Assembly: GCA_903895695.1 (NCBI GenBank) | Contig: CAITUY010000248.1 | Coordinates: forward strand, 1-36,739 | Reading direction: 5' to 3' | DNA from: an uncultured bacterium | Lineage (GTDB): Bacteria > Verrucomicrobiota > Kiritimatiellia > CAIKKV01 > CAITUY01 | DNA: 36,739 bases | Shown: positions 8,063-16,358 of the stretch, piece after piece | Layout: each line of letters opens with the position of its first letter | Position numbering within the stretch: the first letter of the stretch is position 1 | Program-made: the position numbers and the translations under genes | Notes under the pieces: model-generated | Told to the model about the DNA's origin: nothing | What the model saw: only the letters and a program-made list of their open reading frames with translations | Database searches by the model: none

Positions 8063-8164
8063 GCTCGCGGGGACGCTCGCCCTCCAAAGATAGAGGGGCA
8101 CGTTTCGTCGTGCCCGTGTCTGAATCGTTCCAGTTGCGGCGCCGACAGAGCGGCGCCCTCCACC
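8063..8164. repeat. Cluster of GGAG-type REP units between convergent genes
   Basis: Three REP-like units occur in 100 bases. An inverted unit at 8063-8085 has the CTCC head. A plus-strand unit has hairpin GGGCACG/CGTGCCC (8096-8115) and a worn head. An inverted unit has hairpin GGCGCCG/CGGCGCC (8138-8157) and CTCC at 8158-8161. The cluster fills the space between two genes pointing at each other and could act as a bidirectional transcript end. Confidence 0.7.
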
Positions 8165-8200
8165 AAGATACACGCGAAACGTGAGCGTACGTCAAAGGCG

Positions 8201-9181
8201 CTATGGGTGGGTCGGCACGACGGTAAAGGCGACCGGGCAGCGGAATACCGTGGCCCAGAAGCCGCCGTCGTTGTCATGCGCGTGGAAGCTTTCCTCGGTC
8301 AGCACCAACTCGGCCTGGTACTGGCCGGGCGGGAGCGTGATGCGCTGATCGGGGGCGGTGTAGCGGCCCGATTCGCGTTCGGCCCACAGCCATTCGGCGG
8401 TGGCGGTCGGCTTGGGACGTCCGTACGCGGCCGGGTCGTCGGCGAGCACGATGGCCCGCAAGAGATCCCCGCGTTCCGGCGCGCCGCCCTGGCGGGAGGC
8501 GTTCCACAGCACGTGGAGCGAGCTGTCGAGGGCCAGTTCCCGGATCGCATTGCCGTTGCGGTCGGTCACGAAGTAGTCGAACAGGATGTAGGACTCGACG
8601 GCACCCTTGTCGGGATACGCCTCGTAGTCGGCGTCGCTGTAGTTCGTGCCGCGGCCCGGCAGGCGCCAGCGGCCGACGTGGCCGATGGCCTCGAAGCTGC
8701 GGCGGTCGGCGAACACGCCGCGCAGCTTCACCTGGTAGGCGAAGTTCGGCTTCAGGCGGTGCGCCTCGAGCCGGCCGCGCAGCGTGTCGGCCTGCGGGTC
8801 AACGTGGATCAGCACCTGCGGATGCCGCGAGCCGCGGCCCTCGTGGCTGTAGGACGAGACAAAGGATTCGGCGTAGTAGTTGCCGGCCACATCGCACCAG
8901 CGTTCATTCGCCGGGTCATCCATGCCGATCATGAACTGGGCGTTGGTCGCGGTCAGGGCGAAACGGACCGGGGCCGTGGGGCGGGCCGGGCCGGGCAGCT
9001 TGCTGACCGGCATCCACTCGGGCGCGGGCGCGGCCGGTGTTGCCGCACTTGCCCGGTGCCGGGCCACCCAGTCACGACTCCATTTGAAGGCGGTCACCGC
9101 GCCCAGTAAGGCGAGGCCGACCACCACGAGCGCCGCCAACGCGAGCAGCGCGTTCCGTACGTATCTGGTTCCGGCATGCAT
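8201..9181 (-). CDS. Membrane-anchored protein of unknown function, 326 aa
   Basis: One N-terminal transmembrane helix (about residues 10-31) is followed by a soluble, probably periplasmic, domain. The helix is preceded by few positive charges (MHAGTRYVRN) and followed by FKWSRDWVARHR. This leaves the orientation uncertain, and an uncleaved anchor is likely. The soluble part looks beta-rich, with many aromatic residues and strand-like stretches (SYILFDYFVTDRNGN, GQYQAELVLTEESFH), and contains only one cysteine. I do not recognise the family. It is transcribed away from the peroxiredoxin gene and converges on the guanylyltransferase gene. Confidence 0.75.
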   Translation of the reverse strand: MHAGTRYVRNALLALAALVVVGLALLGAVTAFKWSRDWVARHRASAATPAAPAPEWMPVSKLPGPARPTAPVRFALTATNAQFMIGMDDPANERWCDVAGNYYAESFVSSYSHEGRGSRHPQVLIHVDPQADTLRGRLEAHRLKPNFAYQVKLRGVFADRRSFEAIGHVGRWRLPGRGTNYSDADYEAYPDKGAVESYILFDYFVTDRNGNAIRELALDSSLHVLWNASRQGGAPERGDLLRAIVLADDPAAYGRPKPTATAEWLWAERESGRYTAPDQRITLPPGQYQAELVLTEESFHAHDNDGGFWATVFRCPVAFTVVPTHP

Positions 9182-9274
9182 GGCGTGTACGGTGGCCGAG
9201 TCGGTGGGGTGGGGTCAAGCGGTTTCGGATGGCCACTGCGCAAGTGGTCTTTTGAAGAAAAGGATAAAATTGCA

Positions 9275-9304
9275 TTGCAAATGATACCTTGGTGGTAGCA
9301 TTAT
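9275..9304 (+). promoter_or_regulatory. Possible promoter and Fur/PerR-type half site before the peroxiredoxin gene
   Basis: TTGCAA (9275-9280), 18 bases, then CATTAT (9299-9304) could form a promoter. The overlapping TGCAAATGATA (9276-9286) resembles one half of a Fur-family box, and TTGCATTGCAA is a small palindrome. This AT-richer patch stands out from its surroundings. Metal- or peroxide-responsive control would suit the gene, but no complete box is present. Confidence 0.25.
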
Positions 9305-9389
9305 GTGGGGGTCTGACAAACGAGCGGTGCGCCCTGCGGCGCCGGGCTCAACACAGAAATGCCGACTGCATAGAAAGGGAGAGTGCATC

Positions 9390-9980
9390 ATGTCCGTTCT
9401 TGTAACCAAGGAAGCCCCCGATTTCACCGCCCAGGCCGTCATGCCCGACAACTCGATCGGCGAGGTCAAGCTGTCGTCGTACCGCGGCAAGTATGTGCTG
9501 CTGTTCTTCTATCCTCTGGACTTCACGTTCGTGTGCCCGTCGGAAATTGTCGCGTTCGACAAAGCGAACAAGAAGTTCAAGGACAAGAATGCCGTGGTGC
9601 TCGGAGTTTCGGTCGACTCACAGTTCACGCACTGGGCGTGGCGCCAGACTCCCCGCAACAAGGGCGGTATCGGCGAGATCAGTTATCCGCTCGTGGCCGA
9701 CCTCGACAAGAAGATCGCGAAGGCCTACGACGTGTTGTTGAACGATTCCGTGGCCCTGCGCGGACTGTTCCTGATCGACACGCACGGCATCGTCCGGCAC
9801 CAGATCGTCAACGACTTGCCGATCGGTCGCAGCGTGGATGAAGCCCTGCGCACGTTGGACGCCTTGCAGTACACGGAAGAACACGGCGAGGTGTGCCCGG
9901 CGAACTGGAAGGAAGGCGAGGACGCCATGAAGCCGACGGCCGAGGGCGTGGCCACATATCTGAGCAAACACGGCAAGTAG
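9390..9980 (+). CDS. Typical 2-Cys peroxiredoxin (AhpC/Prx1 type)
   Basis: The thiol peroxidase reduces hydrogen peroxide and organic hydroperoxides. The 196-residue protein carries the peroxidatic cysteine at 49 in FYPLDFTFVCPSEI and the resolving cysteine at 169 in HGEVCPANW. GGIGEISYP (92-100) and the C-terminal helix match Prx1-type enzymes sensitive to over-oxidation. ATG 9390 follows AAAGGGAGAG at a good distance. A longer reading frame starting at 9303 is not supported by any Shine-Dalgarno. No dedicated reductase (AhpF) is adjacent, so electrons probably come from thioredoxin. Confidence 0.96.
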   Translation: MSVLVTKEAPDFTAQAVMPDNSIGEVKLSSYRGKYVLLFFYPLDFTFVCPSEIVAFDKANKKFKDKNAVVLGVSVDSQFTHWAWRQTPRNKGGIGEISYPLVADLDKKIAKAYDVLLNDSVALRGLFLIDTHGIVRHQIVNDLPIGRSVDEALRTLDALQYTEEHGEVCPANWKEGEDAMKPTAEGVATYLSKHGK

Positions 9981-9986
9981 GCATTA

Positions 9987-10100
9987 TTGGGATCCATCTG
10001 CCGCCACGGAGCGGCGCGGCTTCCCGCGCCGGCCTGCCCTGAGTGCCATCGAAGGGCCGGAGCCGGAAGCGGCTCCGCTCCCTGAGGCAGAATGATCCAA
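9987..10100. repeat. Cloverleaf-like palindromic element
   Basis: Imperfect outer arms (9987-10014, TTGGGATCCATCTGCC and beyond, against 10073-10100, ending GAATGATCCAA) enclose two perfect hairpins. These are CGGCGCGG-CTTC-CCGCGCCG (10012-10031) and GGAGCCG-GAAG-CGGCTCC (10059-10076). The fold would be a three- or four-way junction. It fills the gap between the peroxiredoxin gene and the next small gene. Confidence 0.65.
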
Positions 10101-10131
10101 AATGGAACTAGACCAAGCGAGGAGAACGATC

Positions 10132-10353
10132 ATGGATAAGGTGGATGTCGAACTCTGTCCTGAGACCGGGATCTGCTCGATCGTCAGAGCCGGTGGAACC
10201 AAGACCGACCTGATGCCCGACGAAGTGCAGGCTTTGCGGGAATCCGGGAATGATCTGGCGAAGATCCGAGAAGTCGTGGCTGGTGCCGATGGGGCGTTTG
10301 CGGAGGAGCTCACCGAAGCCGAGCTGCGCCAGATCGCCGTAAGCGTGGCCTGA
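10132..10353 (+). CDS. Small protein of 73 aa, unknown function
   Basis: ATG 10132 has AGGAG seven bases upstream, favouring it over an in-frame ATG at 10102. The acidic product starts MDKVDVELCPETGICSIVR and contains LMPDEVQALRESG, followed by a helical C-terminus. The two cysteines in ELCPETGIC might bind a metal or form a redox pair, but this is inference. I do not recognise the family. It is separated from the peroxiredoxin gene by a cloverleaf-like repeat and converges on the oxidoreductase gene at 10380. Confidence 0.65.
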   Translation: MDKVDVELCPETGICSIVRAGGTKTDLMPDEVQALRESGNDLAKIREVVAGADGAFAEELTEAELRQIAVSVA

Positions 10354-10379
10354 GCGGAGCGCCGATACCGGGAGTAGCT

Positions 10380-11372
10380 TCAGCCGCCGGCGCGGCTCGC
10401 GGCCCGGGCGCGGATGACCCAACGGGTGGGGCTGAGATCTTGCTCCAGGGTCAGCGGCAGGGCCGGACCACCGCGCAGGGACTCCGCGAAGAGCGTGAAC
10501 CCGTCGGTCGGGGGATCGGACGGAATCAACTCGCGTGGCGGCTCACCGGTAAGAATGAGGCGGGCGCGGTTGCCGTCCGCGTTCGACTCCAGGATGCCGC
10601 GCGTGCCGAACAGGCGGACGATTTCGTACCCCCAGCAGACCTGGCGCATGGGGTTCAGGTAATTGCACACGGCGCTGGCCACACCGCCATTGGCGAGGCG
10701 CATGATCATGGATACCGCCATGCGGCAGGCACTGCCGGGAGCCGGATTTCCGAGCCGGGTTTCGACCATCTCGAGCGACGCGATCGGGATGCCGGCTACG
10801 TGCTCGACAAAGCGCGCCGCGTAGACGCCCACCTGCAGGGCGAGCCCTCCGTCGACATCCTCGTCCGCCGGCCGGGTCTCATGCCACGGATAGCTCTTCT
10901 GGGCCAGGACCTGCACGATGGTGCCGATGGCGCCCCCCAAGGCTTGGCGGCGCATCTCGCCATACGGCCGATCCAGGTAGGTGAACCCCATTTCGCGGTA
11001 CTGCCTGCCCGTGCGCCGCACGGCCGCGACGATGGCATCGAGATCCGGCTCCGTGAGGGCCGAGGGTTTTTCGGCGTAGACGTGCTTGCCGGCTTCCAGG
11101 CACCGGATGGCGTCGCGGGCCTGATCGGCCCGGCGGGGCGAACAGAGCGAGACGAGTTCGATCGCGGGATCGCGCAGCAACGCGTCGAGCGAATCGTACT
11201 CCCGCGGCGCCAGGCCTTTGGGAAGCGCTGAACGGGGCAGGGCCGCCACGGCCGCCAACTCCGCCAGCGGGTGGTTTGCCAGCGCCCCCTGGATTTGGTG
11301 TCCGTTGCCGCCGTACAGGCCCACGCGGACCCGGGCGGCGGGTGGCGTGGGTCTGTCGCGCTGCTCCGTCAC
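10380..11372 (-). CDS. Gfo/Idh/MocA-family oxidoreductase
   Basis: An NAD(P)-dependent dehydrogenase of the glucose-fructose oxidoreductase/inositol dehydrogenase family, 330 aa. The Rossmann loop reads VGLYGGNGHQ (residues 17-26). The family motif GKHVYAEKP (95-103) carries the catalytic lysine, and the C-terminal half has the expected mixed sheet. The GTG start overlaps the ilvD stop (GTGA), so it is translated with ilvD. The substrate is unknown; a sugar, sugar acid or polyol is typical. The glycine loop departs from the usual GxGxxG/A pattern, so cofactor preference is unclear. Confidence 0.88.
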   Translation of the reverse strand: MTEQRDRPTPPAARVRVGLYGGNGHQIQGALANHPLAELAAVAALPRSALPKGLAPREYDSLDALLRDPAIELVSLCSPRRADQARDAIRCLEAGKHVYAEKPSALTEPDLDAIVAAVRRTGRQYREMGFTYLDRPYGEMRRQALGGAIGTIVQVLAQKSYPWHETRPADEDVDGGLALQVGVYAARFVEHVAGIPIASLEMVETRLGNPAPGSACRMAVSMIMRLANGGVASAVCNYLNPMRQVCWGYEIVRLFGTRGILESNADGNRARLILTGEPPRELIPSDPPTDGFTLFAESLRGGPALPLTLEQDLSPTRWVIRARAASRAGG

Positions 11373-13036
11373 GCGAGAACGGCGCCGGTGCCGGCGCTGG
11401 TCACGAGTTGGGCGTAGCGCTTCAGGTAGCCGGTCAGGACGCGCGGTGTATGCGGCTGGGCCTTGGCGCGGCGGCGCTGGATGTCATCCTTCGACAATTC
11501 CGCTTCCAGCGTATGGTTCGCGATGTCCAGGCGGATGATGTCGCCGGGCTCGAGCAGGCCGATCAGGCCGCCCGCCGCGGCCTCGGGCGAGATGTGCCCG
11601 ATGCAGGCCCCGCGCGTGCCGCCCGAGAAACGGCCATCGGTGATCAGGGCGACGCTTTCGCCCAGACCCTGGCCCATGATGTAGGAGGTCGGCCCAAGCA
11701 TTTCCTGCATGCCGGGACCGCCGCGCGGTCCTTCGTAGCGGATGACCACGCAATCGCCGGCCTTGACCTTCCCGGCGAGGATGCCTTCGCACGCTTCCTC
11801 CTGGGAGTTGAAGATCACCGCGGGCCCGCGGAAGGTGAGCATCTTGGGCGCCACGCCGGCCTTCTTGACGACGGCGCCGCCCTCGGCCAGGTTGCCGTGC
11901 AGGATCGTCAGGCCCCCGTCCTTCGAGTACGGGTTGTCCAGCGTGTGGATGACCTCGGTGTCGAGGATCTTGGCGCGGGCCGTATTGGCCCACAGGCTCT
12001 TGCCGGTCACGGTGATGGCGTCGCGGTGGATCAGGCCACGGATCTGGGCGATCTCGCGGATGATGGCGCTGATGCCGCCCGCGCGGTCGACGTCCTCCAT
12101 GTGGTACTTGGACGACGGCGCGACCTTGCAGATGTTTGGGCACTTCTGCGAGATCGTGTTGATCCGGTTCAAGTCGTAGGCCACCCCGGCTTCGTGGGCG
12201 ATCGCCAGGGCGTGGAGCACGGTGTTCGAACTGCCGCCCATGGCCATGTCCACGGCAAAGGCGTTGTCGAGCGCGTCCTGCGTGATGATATCGCGGGGCT
12301 TCGGGCTGCCGGCCTTGGCGAGCTCGACAACGCGGCGGGCCGCCTGGCGATAGAGCTTCTTGCGGCGCGGGTCGATTGCGAGGATCGAGCCGTTGCCGGG
12401 CAGCGCGATACCGATCGCCTCGCACAGGCAGTTCATGGAGTTGGCCGTGAACATTCCGGAGCACGAGCCGCACCCGGGGCAGGCCGTGGCCTCCAGGGCC
12501 TCGAGTCCGGCGTCATCCAGCTTGCCCTGCTTGCGGGCCGCGACGCCCTCGAACACGCTGATGAGATCGATCGCCTTGCCGTCGGGCGTGCGCCCGGCTG
12601 CCATGGGGCCGCCGCTGACCATCAGGCTGGGCACATTAGCCCGCAGGACGCCCATCAGCATCCCGGGGACGATCTTGTCGCAGTTCGGAATGCAGATGAC
12701 GCCGTCAAAGCAGTGCGCCTTGATCATCGACTCGACGCAGTCGGCGATGAGTTCGCGGCTGGGCAGCGAATACTTCATGCCGACATGGCCCATGGCGATG
12801 CCGTCGCAGATCCCGATGGTGTTGAACTCGAAGGGCACGCCGCCGGCCTTGCGGATTTCCTTCTTGATGTACTCGGCCACCTTGTTCAGGTGAACGTGGC
12901 CTGGGATGATCTCGTCGAACGAATTGCAGACGCCAATGAAGGGCTTGCCGAAGTCGGAAGGCTTCACGCCCACGGCGCGAAGCAGGCTGCGATGCGGTGC
13001 ATGTTCAAACCCGGCTTTGATCTGGTCGCTGTTCAT
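11369..13036 (-). CDS. ilvD: Dihydroxy-acid dehydratase
   Basis: The enzyme dehydrates 2,3-dihydroxy-3-methyl acids in valine and isoleucine synthesis using an Fe-S cluster. The 555-residue length is typical. CNSFDEIIPGH (Cys37), CIPNCDKIVPGM (Cys119) and CPGCGSCSGMFTANSMNC (Cys186, 189, 192) mark the cluster and substrate site. ICDGIAMGH (77-85) supplies metal ligands, and GRFSGGTRG lies near the C-terminus. The start at ATG 13036 follows AAGGAGACGAGACT. The IlvD/Edd family also contains sugar-acid dehydratases. The coupled oxidoreductase gene downstream raises that possibility, but the signature regions look like true IlvD. Confidence 0.94.
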   Translation of the reverse strand: MNSDQIKAGFEHAPHRSLLRAVGVKPSDFGKPFIGVCNSFDEIIPGHVHLNKVAEYIKKEIRKAGGVPFEFNTIGICDGIAMGHVGMKYSLPSRELIADCVESMIKAHCFDGVICIPNCDKIVPGMLMGVLRANVPSLMVSGGPMAAGRTPDGKAIDLISVFEGVAARKQGKLDDAGLEALEATACPGCGSCSGMFTANSMNCLCEAIGIALPGNGSILAIDPRRKKLYRQAARRVVELAKAGSPKPRDIITQDALDNAFAVDMAMGGSSNTVLHALAIAHEAGVAYDLNRINTISQKCPNICKVAPSSKYHMEDVDRAGGISAIIREIAQIRGLIHRDAITVTGKSLWANTARAKILDTEVIHTLDNPYSKDGGLTILHGNLAEGGAVVKKAGVAPKMLTFRGPAVIFNSQEEACEGILAGKVKAGDCVVIRYEGPRGGPGMQEMLGPTSYIMGQGLGESVALITDGRFSGGTRGACIGHISPEAAAGGLIGLLEPGDIIRLDIANHTLEAELSKDDIQRRRAKAQPHTPRVLTGYLKRYAQLVTSAGTGAVLA

Positions 13037-13075
13037 AGTCTCGTCTCCTTGCACAGATGGAATCGGGTGCGGATC

Positions 13076-13106
13076 ATAATGCGTGAGCCGCCACCAAACA
13101 AGTCAA
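13076..13106 (-). promoter_or_regulatory. Possible ilvD promoter
   Basis: On the minus strand TTGACT (13106-13101) is followed after 19 bases by CATTAT (13081-13076), about 40 bases before the ilvD ATG. The spacer is two bases longer than ideal. The same TTGACT box occurs before three other genes in this window. Confidence 0.35.
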
Positions 13107-13142
13107 TCCACGCGCCGCGATCCATGCGTTCCTATTGTCCAC

Positions 13143-13236
13143 GTCCCCTGCCGCCTTGTGCGGCAGGGACGACCGATTGGTCGAAAAAGCCTGCTTTTCC
13201 CGCTAATCGTGGTCACCAGCGACGCAAGGTCGCTGG
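13143..13236. repeat. Two hairpins in the ilvD / radical SAM divergent gap
   Basis: GTCCCCTGCCGC and GCGGCAGGGAC (13143-13170) pair with a single-base bulge around CTTGT. CCAGCGAC and GTCGCTGG (13216-13236) pair perfectly around GCAAG. Between them lies the small palindrome AAAAGCCTGCTTTT. This divergent gap holds no gene I can support. Confidence 0.5.
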
Positions 13237-13300
13237 GGTCCAACGAGAACTTGGAATTCCTGTCGCGCGCGGGGCGCGGACCGACTACAACAGGTGCCGC

Positions 13301-14935
13301 ATGAATGCCCCGCAGTCCTTTGTATTTCTGGCGGTCAACGCCTCATACTCGCACAGCAGCCTGGCGGCGGCGTGCCTGCGCGCTACTGTTGACCCGCGGG
13401 ACTGGACTTGGCACACGGTCGAGGCGACGATCAACGACGACCCGGGCGAGGTGCTGGAGCGCGTTGCGGCCCTGCACCCCGCCGTGGTGGGCGCCACGCT
13501 TTACCTCTTCAACCGGCGCTTCGTGCTGCCGATCCTGGCCGCGCTCCGGCAGCGCTGCCCGCGTGCCGTGATCGTGGTCGGCGGCCCGGAATGCCTGGGC
13601 GACAACCAGGCCCTGCTCACGCCCGGGGCGGCGGCGGACGTTGCCGTGCGGGGCGAGGGCGAGCAGGTCCTGCCGTCTCTGCTCGCCGCCTGGAACACGC
13701 CCGAACAGTGGGCCGCCATACCGGGCGTCTGCACGCGCACCGGCGCCGGCTATCACGACGGCGGCCTGGCCGAGGCGCCCATGGACCTTGATGCCTTGCC
13801 GTCGTTCTATGACGCCATGCTGCCCGGTTGGAGCAGGCCGTTCGTCCAACTCGAAACGTCGCGCGGCTGCGCGAACGGGTGCCTGTTTTGCACCAGCCGC
13901 GAAACCGGCGTCCGCCTGCGCTCGCTGGCGCGGGTGGAAGCGGATCTCCAGTCCATCCGACGACACGGCGTGCGGCACGTCCGCGTAGTGGATCGCACGT
14001 TCAATACCGATGCCGGGCGGGCCTTGCGCCTCGTGCGGCTGTTTCGGGACGAATTTCCGGAATTGAGTTTTCACCTGGAGCTCGACCCGGCGCGCGTGGG
14101 CGAGCGGTTCGCGGACGAACTGGCGGCGGCCGGACGGGGCCGGTTTCACGTGGAGGCCGGAGTGCAGAGCCTGAGTGACGCGGTCCATGCCCGGATCGGC
14201 CGGAAAAGCACGCCCGCGCGTACGCTGGCAGGCCTGCGGCGGCTCTGCGCGCGACCGGAGATTGCGGTACACGTGGACCTGATCGCGGGCCTGCCGGGCG
14301 GAACCCGGGCGGCGCTCCTGGACGACGTCACCACGCTGATCCGGCTGCGACCGGCGGAGATCCAGCTTGAGCGGCTCAAACTGCTGCCGGGCACGCCGCT
14401 GGCGGACCGGCCGGAGCAGTGGGGTCTCGTGGCCAACCCCGAGCCGCCCTACGAAGTGCGCGAGACCCCTGACATGACGTCCGAGGACTTGCGGGAGAGT
14501 GACCGGTTGCGGCGGTTCCTGGACGGCTTCTATAACGCGTCGGGCCTGCAGGCTGCGGTAATTGCGGCTGTGGAGAATGACGCCGGGTTCGTGGAGGCGG
14601 CGGCCAGCGCGCTGGGCGAGACGGGCGAGCAAGGCGGGCGTGCGCCGCTTGAGGATCGTTTTCGCGCGCTGCATCGCGTGCTGGCGGGTCAGGGGAATGC
14701 CGCCGCGCGCGGATTGGAGCGGGAGTGGATACGACGCGGTTTCAGCCTGCGCCACGGGCTGTGCCCCGCCCGCCCGTGGAAGCAGCCCCTTCCGGACGGG
14801 CGCGAACTGATCGAGGGCGACGAGGCACGCCCCCAGTTGCGGCGCTGGCTCGTGGAACTCGACCGGCCGCATCTGGTTTGTTACGGCAAAGGCGACGATG
14901 GCGCGCGGTGCGTGGTGGCTGTGTACAGAGTGTGA
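13301..14935 (+). CDS. B12-binding radical SAM protein (DUF4080-like C-terminus)
   Basis: The 544-aa protein has an N-terminal cobalamin-binding Rossmann domain (residues about 5-130, with VVGATLYLFNRR, VVVGGPE and VRGEGEQVLP). A radical SAM barrel follows, with the cluster motif CANGCLFC (Cys190, 194, 197). Further landmarks are VEAGVQSLSD and HVDLIAGLPG. The C-terminal 200 residues resemble the DUF4080 extension of this subfamily. Members are putative methyltransferases or carbon-skeleton enzymes with unknown substrates. Cobalamin and a [4Fe-4S] cluster suggest activity under low oxygen. ATG 13301 is chosen because it gives the normal family start (MNAPQSFVFLAVNASYSHSS). The upstream Shine-Dalgarno is weak. 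Confidence 0.88.
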   Translation: MNAPQSFVFLAVNASYSHSSLAAACLRATVDPRDWTWHTVEATINDDPGEVLERVAALHPAVVGATLYLFNRRFVLPILAALRQRCPRAVIVVGGPECLGDNQALLTPGAAADVAVRGEGEQVLPSLLAAWNTPEQWAAIPGVCTRTGAGYHDGGLAEAPMDLDALPSFYDAMLPGWSRPFVQLETSRGCANGCLFCTSRETGVRLRSLARVEADLQSIRRHGVRHVRVVDRTFNTDAGRALRLVRLFRDEFPELSFHLELDPARVGERFADELAAAGRGRFHVEAGVQSLSDAVHARIGRKSTPARTLAGLRRLCARPEIAVHVDLIAGLPGGTRAALLDDVTTLIRLRPAEIQLERLKLLPGTPLADRPEQWGLVANPEPPYEVRETPDMTSEDLRESDRLRRFLDGFYNASGLQAAVIAAVENDAGFVEAAASALGETGEQGGRAPLEDRFRALHRVLAGQGNAAARGLEREWIRRGFSLRHGLCPARPWKQPLPDGRELIEGDEARPQLRRWLVELDRPHLVCYGKGDDGARCVVAVYRV

Positions 14936-14951
14936 GGGGTCCGCGGTGACC

Positions 14952-14980
14952 TTGACTTTCGCGGCGGCCGCGGTCAGTAT
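14952..14980 (+). promoter_or_regulatory. Possible promoter of the oxidoreductase gene at 15048
   Basis: TTGACT (14952-14957), 17 bases, then CAGTAT (14975-14980). The start point would leave a leader of about 60 bases before ATG 15048. It could drive the oxidoreductase-oxidoreductase-UroD group. Confidence 0.35.
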
Positions 14981-15047
14981 CGCGCGACATTATCGACGCT
15001 GCAACGCGTGACGAAACGCACAACCGACAGCAAAGGAGACGACAGCG

Positions 15048-16202
15048 ATGACCGACCGGAAGTTGCGAATGGGGATGGTGGGGGGTGGGATCGGTTCCTT
15101 CATAGCGCCTGTGCATCGCATGGCCGCGACGCTCGATCACGAGGCTGAACTGGTGGCCGGCGCCTTTTCGTCCGACCCCGCCAAGTCGAAGAAATCAGGC
15201 GCGGCCCTGCGCCTCGACCCGAAACGCGTTTATGCTTCGTGGAAGGCGATGATCGCCGGCGAATTGAAGCTGCCCGACGACCAGCGCATCGACTTCGTCT
15301 CCGTGGTCGTGCCGAATAGCGGCCACTACGCCATTGTCAAGGCCCTCCTGGAAGCCGGCATCAACGTGATCTGCGACAAGCCCATGACCGTCTCGCTGGC
15401 CCAGGCCAAGGACCTGCAGCGCGTCGTGCGCAAGACGGGCAAGGTTTTTGCCCTGACCCACAACTACACGGGCTACCCGATGGTCAAGCAGGCCCGTTTC
15501 ATGGTCAAGAGCGGCGTGCTCGGCAAACTCAACAAGGTTGTCGTCGAGTACCCGCAAGGCTGGATGGCCGGTTTCATCGATAACCCCGGCAACTCCATCG
15601 GCATGTGGCGCATGAATCCCAAGGTGGCGGGCGGCTCGTGCTGCATGGGCGACCTCGGCACGCACGCCGAGAACCTGGTGCGGTACATCACGGGCCTGGA
15701 GATCGATACCCTGTGCGCCGATCTCACCACGTTCGTGAAGCTGAACAAGCTCGAGGATGACGGGAACCTGCTGATTCACTACAAGGGCGGCGCCCGCGGC
15801 ATCCTGTACGCCTCGCAGATCTCGGCCGGCGAGGAGAACCCGCTCAACATCCGCGTCTACGGCACCAAGATGGGGATCGAGTGGAAGCAGGAGGATCCCA
15901 ACTACCTGCTGCTCAAGGACCCGGCCGGCCTGGTCACGCGCTATTCCAAGGGCAACAACAACCTCTGTCCCGAGGCCAGGGGCGCGGCCCGCCTGATCTG
16001 GGGACACCCGGATGGCTTTATCGAGGCCTTCGCCAACATCTACCGTGCGGCCTTCCAGGCCATCCGCGCCGAACGCGCGGGCAAGAAGGTCCCGAAGGCC
16101 GATTTCCCAACCGTCGACGACGGCGCCATGGGCGTGGCCTTCATCGAGACCATCCTCGCCAGCGCCAAGTCAAAGGCGAAATGGACGAAGATGAAGAAGT
16201 AG
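15048..16202 (+). CDS. Gfo/Idh/MocA-family oxidoreductase
   Basis: The 384-residue dehydrogenase has the Rossmann motif GMVGGGIGSFIAPVH (residues 9-23) and the family lysine motif NVICDKPMT (106-114). GDLGTHAENLVRY lies in the middle and supplies the active-site histidine at the usual place. There is no signal peptide, so it acts in the cytoplasm on a sugar-type substrate. ATG has an AAAGGAGACGACAGCG leader, a strong ribosome-binding site. It is the first gene of a run with another oxidoreductase and a UroD-like protein in the same direction. The gap of about 150 nt to the next gene contains a hairpin. The specific substrate cannot be deduced. Confidence 0.9.
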   Translation: MTDRKLRMGMVGGGIGSFIAPVHRMAATLDHEAELVAGAFSSDPAKSKKSGAALRLDPKRVYASWKAMIAGELKLPDDQRIDFVSVVVPNSGHYAIVKALLEAGINVICDKPMTVSLAQAKDLQRVVRKTGKVFALTHNYTGYPMVKQARFMVKSGVLGKLNKVVVEYPQGWMAGFIDNPGNSIGMWRMNPKVAGGSCCMGDLGTHAENLVRYITGLEIDTLCADLTTFVKLNKLEDDGNLLIHYKGGARGILYASQISAGEENPLNIRVYGTKMGIEWKQEDPNYLLLKDPAGLVTRYSKGNNNLCPEARGAARLIWGHPDGFIEAFANIYRAAFQAIRAERAGKKVPKADFPTVDDGAMGVAFIETILASAKSKAKWTKMKK

Positions 16203-16312
16203 GCGGGTAAGGGCTCAGGCCTGGGGTTCAGGCTACGGGGCTCAGCGTTCGTGGTTCCGGGAGGGGGATGGAGTAGGCACAAGGCTGCAGGACAAGGCTA
16301 CAGGATGAACTT

Positions 16313-16330
16313 TGGGGGTCTCAACCCCCA
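16313..16330 (+). promoter_or_regulatory. Short hairpin ahead of the second oxidoreductase gene
   Basis: TGGGGGT-CTCA-ACCCCCA is a perfect 7-bp stem with a 4-base loop, ending 15 bases before the GAGGAG ribosome-binding site. The preceding 16205-16310 stretch is made of short imperfect repeats (CAGGCT, AAGGCTACAGG). The hairpin might slow or end transcription between the two genes or protect the downstream message. Confidence 0.4.
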
Positions 16331-16358
16331 TGATAGGCAACAACGAGGAGTATTCAAA

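Noticed and set aside
11276..13300. 675-codon upstream extension of the radical SAM frame
   Set aside because: It runs antisense through the oxidoreductase and ilvD genes. The B12-binding domain begins at ATG 13301.
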